Shown here piece after piece: positions 56,299 to 64,000 of a stretch of 64,000 nt of DNA. The DNA is from Corella eumyota. Lineage: Eukaryota > Chordata > Ascidiacea > Phlebobranchia > Corellidae. The position numbers and the translations under genes are program-made. The notes beneath the pieces were generated by a model. That model saw only the letters and a program-made list of their open reading frames with translations. It was not told the DNA's origin and searched no databases. The stretch spans positions 4,844,501 through 4,908,500 of the forward strand of contig OY720097.1 in NCBI GenBank assembly GCA_963082875.1, given 5' to 3'. Numbering within the stretch: the stretch's first letter is position 1; each line of letters opens with the position of its first letter.

Positions 56299-57601
56299 AT
56301 CCTAGATCACGTGATTAAAATCTAAAAATCACTTGTTAACGTAAAACCACGTGGCCTGTTTGCAGATGCTTTATGGTGGCTTAAAGTTGCATGCTACATA
56401 AAAAACATTATCAGAAAAAAAACAATAATTTTTTTGCCTTTAAATTGTAAAATTTTAATAACTTCTAAATTCCGTCCACAGTTTTACCGTTGTATTATTT
56501 TTCGGACATTGCTTGTCTACTGCTGTGAATATTATACTGTCGAAACATTTTTAATATCTTGAATTGACAAAACCCTCAACATAATGTACGGTGCTATTAG
56601 ACAGTTACAAAAAAGGGTTAAAAGCATATGGCAAACTTGCTTAAATTCTAATACAAAACAACTTGATTTCTTTTGTCACAGGCCCATTTTAATTGTCTAT
56701 AAAATACATTTTTTAAGGTTTTTTTGTTGGATATTATATGACCCGATCAAACGATTTAAAAGAAAGGTTTAACTTTTATGATTGAATTTATGAGTTAATG
56801 CCACGTTGTGTATTATATGTTACGATTAAAATAAAACAGATTTTTGCTTATTGTACAATTTTTGTTTCTTTTATTTTTGTTAGAAATAGGTTAAGCCTTT
56901 TATCTTAATTAAGTTAGACATACAAAAAATATATAAACTAATGTCTAGGAAGTTGGGCATACTAAAATATATATAATATGTATACTAAAGAAATAGCATT
57001 TTTTTCTAGACTTTTGAACCCTCCTATTTCCGCAACTAAAAAATTATTGTCACTACCAATAAAATCAATTGCTTGGTAACCAATGTGTTAAAATATTGAA
57101 ATTTTGAATGTTTATTATAATAGAATAAATTGAACGTTGATGCGAAAAATGTGCTTACGTAACTAATTAGTTGGCTGCAGTATCAATACTATGCTACTGG
57201 AAATAGCTCGTTAAAGCAATTTTTCTCAAGGCAACAATCCATAAATTTCGTTAATTAGCCTAAATTCCAATGCACTTACTTTTACGCTGGCACATTTCTT
57301 TACTTAGGGTGTTGCCAAATGAAATATTTTCTTTTAGAATATCTAATGTATTTATTAGTCATTAATTTGCAATTAAAGTCTTATAAATACTTATTATAAA
57401 TATTGTTGGGTATGCACACAAGTCGAAACTGTTTATAAATTACTGGTAAAGTAAAAGAATAATAATTAAAAAAACAATTGGAAACACCTTTATGGCAAGA
57501 AGACAGTCCTTTAAAACTTAATCTTACATTTTTTGGTCATTTAGTTTTAAGTTCTTTTCAGTATAGTTCAGTTTATTTTTTTGAGTTCCGTTTTTTTTGT
57601 T
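56299..57601. other. intergenic, USP47 to ZP gene
   Basis: About 1.3 kb. A likely USP47 poly(A) signal AATAAA lies at 56830-56835, implying a roughly 550-base 3' UTR. A 62-codon frame at 56584-56772 falls inside that UTR and was not called. The remainder is AT-rich with no repeat family recognised. Confidence 0.45.
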
Positions 57602-60600
57602 ATGTTTTTTTTATTTTCAAGGTAAGTTTGCGTTAATACTTTTAATACGTTATGTAGTATAGTTGTTTTACTTTTAGTTTAAGTTATTATCAAGAATACC
57701 TCATAACTATCATCGCCTTGTTTTCAAGATTATGTTTCGTTTTTCTTTTTACCACGTGGTTGGAAGGCAGTACTAGTCTTGTGGAAATTTCTGGGTCGGG
57801 TCTTGCCGCAGAAAATGAGTCCGAAGGCAAGTTATTAATATTTGAAATAAGGCAATTCTTTAAATACGACAATAATATTTTTATAAAAGCATTAAGATAA
57901 AATAATTTATTTTTTTAAATGTATATTTATGTTCTTGTAATATTCATATTTATTAACATATTAAAATAAATGTTTTTTTATGAAAATTACTTTTTGTATA
58001 AGGACCAGAAAAGCGAATATCTGGTAGGACTAATCTTGTGACTTGTAAAAGCGATCCCTGCGGATTAAATGGTTTATGTATTCAACGGACTTCCGGTTTC
58101 GTGTGAGTAATTTCTTGTAAATTGAGCCATAGTTTTTGCTTAATACAAATACTGCTATTTCTAATGTTTTACTGACGCTAAAAGGTTTTATATTTTTCAA
58201 TGTATCGTGAAAATATTCAATACGTACTGAATTTTACACATTTAAAAGATGTTTTTTTTTTAAATTTCTATGCAATTATTGCTGCTAGACTACATAACAT
58301 AATTGTTTTTGATACGAAAACTGTCTAATATAAATAGCTTGCAATGTAGGTTAGCGATCAATTGCCCTAACTATTTTATTTTCAACAATGCCTTTAAAAC
58401 AAATTCAATATTAAATTTTTATTGTGATACAGATGTAACTGTAATGCCGGTTGGTATGGAGATTTATGCAACAAACAAAATCTTACTACTACCACTACAA
58501 CTACTACTGTGCAAACTGAATTTGAACCTACGCAACCAGAAATTTCAGCCTGCGTGCAGTATCCTTGCCCCAACAATTGTACTTGCTTTAGTTCTTGCAA
58601 ACATGAATTTGGAAGAATGTGTGTTAGCAGTGAAGGCTTCATTGGGAAAAACTGCTCGATAGGTACATACATCATAGGCAGTTAAAATTGTTTTTAAAAT
58701 TGTCAAGATAAGTTTTTATTTAACTCGAGTTACTAAAAACTTGACATAATTGTTTTTTTTGCAGAGGTTCCACTAGTCACGTGTACCCCATCGCTGATTA
58801 CCGTTTCTATCGTGCCAGAATTTTACGAGGAGTTTGACAGAAACTTGAATAATAGTTTTATGTATCTTTCTCAAAGTCAAACTTCCAACCAAAACGCATG
58901 TACAGGTGAATGAAAATATTTTTTTTAAGTTTTGATATTTTTAAGAAGCTACATTCCTTCTAAATGTTTTTTTTGTTTTTTAGCTTTGTTAGTCAAGGGA
59001 AAATATTCAATCTCAATTCCCCTTCCCTTTACGGGTTGTGGTACATCTATGTACACTAATTATGGAAATTCTATTTTTGAAAACCGTTTATGGATCAATC
59101 GCAATATTAGTGGTGGGCTGTTGGATATGCCACAACCAGTTATCGATTTCCAATGCGCATACGCCCAAGAATATTCAATTGTGACATCACTACATCCCGT
59201 GTAAGTAATTGTTTAGTTACAAGAAATTACTGGCTTATCGCCAAAAGCCATACGCCCAAAAACGCATTGTTTCCCAAAACAACACATTTTCTTTTAAGGC
59301 CCTTTACTTTAGTCCATTGAGTAACATGTTTTTTATGGCGAATACCAGTTAAAAATTATAAAAACACTTGCATGGCATAGCACATATTAGTTTAAAAAAA
59401 TGTGAGTAATAAGCCTGTTCTGTATATTTTCTTTGCTTTGTTCTTAAGTAATCGATTTGTTTTGCCTTGGTCGGTATATTGTATCTTACAATATTTCGTT
59501 GCAGAATTGGTATTGCACAGTCGGTTGAATTACGAACAGGTGAGATTGGGTTTGAAATGGAGTTGTGCAAAGCTGACGTTTGTCCAATAAAACATTGTCC
59601 CGACTTATATTCTGTTAACAGTGGAGCTTTGTACACGGTTGGAGAAAATATTCACATTGGAATACACGACATATCTGATACAGTATGTTGGGCTGAGATG
59701 ATTTTAAATATAATCATATTCTTTAACAAATTTACATTTATTTTTTTTGTAAGGTCTAATTTTGTCAAATTTTGTTTTTATTTTAATTTGTTAATGCAGA
59801 CCGAGACTGCAGGTTTACCAACGTTTATCCCAACCGTTCAACAATTATATCTTTCTTGTTCTTCAAATTCGTCAGCACCAGCATTATCACAACTTGTTAA
59901 CGACGGGTAATTTATGCAAAAACTACTATTATGTATATTTCTTTCCATCACGATATAAAACAATGTCGATAACCCTGTTTTTAGTTGTCCCGACGCGCCA
60001 GGCTTTCACTTATTTGTAACAACCGGCGATTCTTCAAAGTCTGCTTGCATTACTTTTCAATTGCCACGAATTTTAGCCTGCCAATCGATCTACATCCATG
60101 CTTACGTTCGACTTTGTGTATCTGATGTTCTAACGGTAAGTTTGTTTTTATAATACAGTGTTATAGATCAGGTATTTAAATATTTTATTATTTTAGACTT
60201 GCTCGAATTCGGGTTCGACTAAGCGATGTTCAAAAAATTTAAAACGATCTGCAGACCAATTAGATTCTCTGGAGGACTCTAGAATGGAAGTGATTGGTCC
60301 GATTCGTTTTATAGAAGGGTCAGGTGGTCAAGCAAGAATAACGCTCGATTCAGATGGAATGGGGATACCTATATTAAGGTCAAAAGTTCACGATTTTGAC
60401 TACGTTATTCCTGATGAACCAAAGGAAAATACTTTTAGTAAGTTTAATTTTTTTTTGAATAAAAAATCTGTAAAGAAGGGACTTAACAATAAAATAACTA
60501 AATTTAATTTTTATTTTTAGACTTCATGTTCTTTGTGATTTTTACTGCATTGCTGTTGTTTATTTTATCAACTATGATGTTGATTTACTTTAAATGCTGT

Positions 60601-60660
60601 ACAACTAAAAATCAAGATCGGGCTTTGCTTGAAGACTCGGTGGAAAAAACATCATATTAA
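57602..60660 (+). CDS. EGF and zona pellucida (ZP) domain membrane protein
   Basis: Eleven exons: 57602-57621, 57678-57826 (GC donor), 58003-58102, 58433-58662, 58765-58905, 58984-59200, 59505-59682, 59800-59906, 59985-60135, 60197-60437, 60521-60660. They join in frame to 557 aa. The ATG comes from a 20-nt first exon separated by a 56-base intron. That is inferred because the long exon has no in-frame ATG. A hydrophobic leader is followed by an EGF module (CKSDPCGLNGLC, CNCNAGWYGDLC), a Thr run, a second Cys-rich segment (CVQYPCPNNCTCFSSC), and a ZP domain (CTPSLITVSIV through IYIHAYVRLC and CSNSGSTKRC). Then come a furin-type KNLKR cleavage site, one membrane helix and a short tail. ZP proteins polymerise into extracellular coats after furin cleavage. 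A vitelline-coat or epithelial-matrix role is possible but unproven. Confidence 0.87.
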
Positions 60661-61151
60661 ATTTATTTTCATTAATTTCTTTATGTTTAAATGAAAAAGG
60701 ATTTTCACTGTAGATTAGTTTTCTTCATTTCATATGCCAATTAATAGGATTAAAAGATTTTTATTAATTAATCTTGGAATTAAACCAACCTGACGTTGAA
60801 TATTGAAATTGTATACTAAGCCTCAACACAATATTTGAAAAAAAAGATAATCTGTAGAAAATGAAAATAAATATTTAATAAAATTGAACGTTTTGGAATC
60901 AAATTCCCAGTTTATAAACCTTTATAGGCTCAATAATCTGTTTAAAACGCTTACTATTGTCTAATAGCTATTATAATTTGATTTTTAATTAAATATATTA
61001 GAAATATGATCAACTAGCAATTACCTTTTAGTACGATTAGCATTATTAGGCTTATGCGTTTACTTCATTCTGAAATAACTTCCCAAATTTTGGGTATATA
61101 AGGAAGACACATATACTTGTAAATTCACTTACATTTGTACCTGACAATAGA
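60661..61151. other. ZP 3' UTR and promoter of the peptide gene
   Basis: AATAAA hexamers at 60866-60871 and 60877-60882 probably end the ZP transcript. A TATATAAG at 61095-61102 lies 57 bases before the peptide ATG. Confidence 0.5.
61095..61102 (+). promoter_or_regulatory. TATA box of the secreted-peptide gene
   Basis: TATATAAG sits in a G-flanked context (GGGTATATAAGG). A start site about 30 bases on would give a 5' UTR of about 25 bases before the ATG at 61152. Confidence 0.65.
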
Positions 61152-61475
61152 ATGAAGCAAACGACATTGATCATAGCAATCGTTCTTTGCTGCATGCTTT
61201 TCTTCACCGTCAACGGCAAGAAGGGCCGAAGTTGCTGTAAGGAAATGAGAGGCAAGAATTACTGCAACGCAAAATGCATCCGTCGTGTTATCTTGCTCGG
61301 GATGCCGTACATGGGTAAACGGGACTCGAACCCCTTGGTACTCAACGACCAACTTTCCTATTTTGATGATGATGTTGCTGAAGATTGGATGACCGAGGAT
61401 GAAATATGTAAGGGCTATTTTTCAGGGCTGTCCTGCGAGAAGGCTATCTCGGCTTCTCAGGAGTTTCCCGAATAA
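61152..61475 (+). CDS. secreted cysteine-rich peptide precursor, unrecognised
   Basis: An intronless frame of 107 aa between a close TATA box and an AATAAA (61523-61528), the compact layout of a highly expressed small secreted product. Residues 1-22 are a textbook signal peptide with a hydrophobic core ending FFTVNG. A basic segment follows with four Cys in the order CC-x8-C-x3-C (residues 28-42), a basic RR pair, and MGKR: a glycine followed by a dibasic site, the usual signal for cleavage and C-terminal amidation. The rest is acidic (YFDDDVAEDW) with a second Cys pair in CKGYFSGLSC. Net charge thus flips from basic peptide to acidic propeptide, as in hormone or antimicrobial peptide precursors. 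Cys spacing does not match insulin, calcitonin, vasopressin or defensin families. Function unknown. Confidence 0.8.
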   Translation: MKQTTLIIAIVLCCMLFFTVNGKKGRSCCKEMRGKNYCNAKCIRRVILLGMPYMGKRDSNPLVLNDQLSYFDDDVAEDWMTEDEICKGYFSGLSCEKAISASQEFPE

Positions 61476-63241
61476 TTTAGCAAAACAAATATCGATCTCG
61501 ATGTTGTGATGTCATGGCTTTAAATAAATTTCGTAATAATTTATGAGCATAAAAACTTAATGTGTTTTTATTGTAATTTTAGGCTATTTATTCTTAGCTT
61601 AAATTTAATTTTACTTTACCTAAAAAAACGCTTACTGAAATAGGTTAAATTTGGTGGTAAAAAACTAACTTACATCTAAAACTAACCAACAGAACCGCAG
61701 AATTATATAGTAAAAGTAAATTGTTATTTAAAAAATCAGTAAAAGGGGCAGTTAGTTAGAGTTAAAAAACAAAACTAAACACTCGTTTTTCAAAACACTT
61801 GAACAATCGAACTACTGTTTATTATAGTTAATTCAAAGGTTAAATTACTAACAAAACAACTTCAATTGGCAAAAAATTGGGACATTCGCTTAGGTTGTAT
61901 TTATATAAAGCGTTTGATAAAAACCCACCACAATAAAACATTAAAAAAACAAAAATTACTTTTCTAATAATAAAAATATTAAGTAATTTTTAAAATATCA
62001 AGTCAATGCAAAATGTACTGACATTTTTTCTTACGTAAATAATATAAAGGTTTTAAAAATTGTAAAAGGCAATTAAATTTTATTGGAATGTATCGTTCAG
62101 TTATACAAATACGCTTTAAAAAAAGTATAAATTAAAATTCATGTTAATACATGTTATAACACCAGCCTTTTTCTTTTTTAAAGCGGAAATTGTTGTTCGA
62201 AATTACAGCTACGGAACCAAACATGCGCGTGTACCAAAAATTCCAGTATATTAATTACTATGTGCACTCATTTCCTATTGTTAAGTAGTGAATATGATAG
62301 TGTAGGGTACTAGCTTATCTCCTATTTGAGAGTGTAAACGTAAAAATGAATGAGCAGTGATGAAAAAACTGTTAAAGTTTTAATAATTTTGATAACTCAC
62401 TCAATCGATAGTCGGTGTAAGAATTTAACGTAGTGCGCAAGGAGAGAAAGTTAAATATCTATATATTAACTTTCTCAAGCGACAGGAAAAGTGATACACC
62501 ACAGATATCCAGATGTCGACGTTAAACCTAAAACCTTGCCAAAACTTTTAAAAATGTTTACAAAATGAAAAAAAGATTTGTTAAAGTTTTGTACTTGGTT
62601 TAAAAGTTTAAGATATCAGGGCAACAAAACCAGTTTCGCTTGAGCAGGTCTTTACATGTTAAGAATGGCTTTTTTATATACAAAAGATATTTGAAAACGT
62701 TGTTTTGTTAAGGACGAAATGTAAGAACGCATTTTCAAACGTTAATAACACGCCTTTTGCAAATTTTTTGGGAATAGCTGAAGTTAGACTGGTAGTTTTT
62801 GTTAAATCAAAATTTAACAATGCTGAAGATTTAGACTTTGGAATAACCTAATAATTTCTGGAACAATACATTAGTTTGGTGAATTTCAGTATTATTAGAT
62901 AAAAGTCTAGAGGTTAAAGCTAAAGTTTTTTTTAAAAAGGAGCTTAAATAGAAATACCAGTAAAATTTTAAATTCATGTTAAAAAATTCCTCTTTTTCTA
63001 TCTGAAAATTTAAAAGGGGCTTGAACGGATATTTTAAAGCTGGTTCTATAGAAATAGTTTTTTAAGAAAGAAACATATTTACTAAAACAACAAACACACA
63101 GTTGTGTATGTTTAATATTTAATACTGACAAAAAGCTCATGGTATAGGATTAACAGGAAATAGATTATACAGCTTTATACGTTAAAAGCTTCATTTATTA
63201 TTTTAGATTTTAAGTTTTCAGATTACTATTTTTATTCAAAA
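61476..63241. other. long AT-rich intergenic region
   Basis: It starts with the peptide gene's 3' UTR (AATAAA at 61523-61528). The next 1.7 kb shows no coding frame, SINE or tRNA. The one clear structure is an 11-bp perfect inverted repeat at 62444-62476. It probably includes the promoter and 5' UTR of the gene starting at 63242. Confidence 0.45.
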
Positions 63242-63701
63242 ATGTTTGGTTCATCTCGCAAAAACGTTACTGTGGCATGTGCTTTGATTATAATTGTATT
63301 GTTTGTTATTATGTCTCAATACTGGTGGGAATTTGAAGGTGAAATCCAGGAGCTAAAAGGTAAATAATTCTATACCAAATAACAAGAACACTGGTATTAA
63401 CTATTAAACGCTTACGCATAGTGATATTTAAAAAAAATGATTTGAAAATGCTTAATAGTTTTAGCTGAATAAATAGATGCACGTCAATAAAAGATTTATA
63501 TGCAGAATTCAGTCATTAATGATTAATTGCCCTAATGTTTTATTTATTACTGGATTTTCGAAATTTACTATTTTAAAACTGCTTTTTTTGAATTTCAAAC
63601 TCGTATTTTTGTTAATCCCCAACAACATTTAAAAATGTTTTATATGTTTAGTTGCTTTGGAAAAAAACGAACATGAAAACCAGAGGTTTATAAGTAAGTG
63701 T
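63242..63701 (+). CDS. type II membrane protein, 5' exons only (runs off window)
   Basis: Exon 1 (63242-63359) has an ATG followed by a short basic N terminus (MFGSSRKN), then a hydrophobic signal-anchor (VACALIIIVLFVIM, about residues 11-24), then WWEFEGEIQELK, ending at a GTAAAT donor. A phase-matched small exon at 63653-63693 adds VALEKNEHENQRFI before a GTAAGT donor. The charged helical stretch suggests a coiled-coil stem, as in Golgi-type or other type II proteins. The catalytic or extracellular part would lie beyond the window, so no family can be named. Confidence 0.55.
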
Positions 63702-64000
63702 AAATACCGATAGATAAGATACGAAGTTTCTTCGTAATATTAAATAACTATTTAGTTTAAGGTGTGTTTTGTTGGAATTGTGAAATTTCTTTTTAAACAC
63801 AACCTCTTAAAAAAATAGAAACGTATTCAAATTTACTTAATACCGTGAAACGGTAGAGTGGGTTTGAATAAAGCTGAACAGTCCTCTCTATAAATATTTC
63901 GTTTTTTATAGCCACCTATGGCTATATTACAAACCCAAAGACTGCTGTGCTATCATTCCTTATTATACAAATAAGAGACTTTTAGTATATCAGGGAATTT

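Noticed and set aside
61152-61475. Insulin/relaxin family identity for the small peptide
   Set aside because: Six cysteines are present, but the order CC-x8-C-x3-C then C-x8-C is not the insulin pattern (A chain CC-x3-C-x8-C after a B chain). Chain order and cleavage sites also disagree.

Overview
The window looks like nuclear DNA of a sea squirt, most likely Ciona (a tunicate chordate). It is very AT-rich. It has compact genes with many short GT-AG introns and vertebrate-type proteins. A roughly 290-bp tRNA-derived SINE recurs throughout, mostly in introns. Splice acceptors sit 2 nt before some start codons, as expected where spliced-leader trans-splicing occurs. The species call rests on these features and protein likeness; no database was consulted.

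Layout, left to right. A TPR-like protein runs in from the left edge (4-813, +). An SLC22-type organic ion transporter follows on the minus strand (1928-5167, 12 exons, 585 aa). Then three plus-strand genes in a row: the mitochondrial calcium uniporter subunit EMRE/SMDT1 (6277-6537), the ubiquitin-like activating enzyme MOCS3/UBA4 (7047-8354), and the lariat-debranching cofactor CWF19L1 (8567-19558, 13 exons, 535 aa). Intron 6 of CWF19L1 contains a complete antisense gene for an unrecognised 780-aa ZU5-like protein (10820-15166). Next are a LRIG-like LRR/Ig membrane protein (20620-26835, +), a small orphan membrane protein (27148-27408, -), catalase (28889-36764, 14 exons, 510 aa), a lysine-rich orphan protein (38248-38775), an intronless zinc transporter SLC30A5 (39654-41873), a large USP47 deubiquitinase (42260-56298, about 34 exons), an EGF/ZP-domain membrane protein (57602-60660), and a small secreted cysteine-rich peptide precursor with an amidation-type processing site (61152-61475). 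The right edge holds the first exons of a type II membrane protein (63242 onward).

These are mostly unrelated housekeeping and cell-surface genes, not a pathway cluster. The exon models for SLC22, CWF19L1, catalase, USP47, ZP and the ZU5 gene were read by hand, and the intron phases close in frame from start to stop, which supports them strongly. The LRR/Ig model closes except at one junction, where one base is in excess.

The features most worth following up are the orphan peptide precursor, the nested ZU5 gene, the likely trans-spliced MOCS3-CWF19L1 pair, the intronless SLC30A5, GC-AG introns in two genes, and SINE copies placed against splice sites or in inverted pairs. I saw no CRISPR array, no functional tRNA or rRNA gene, and no retrovirus-like or Polinton-like element.
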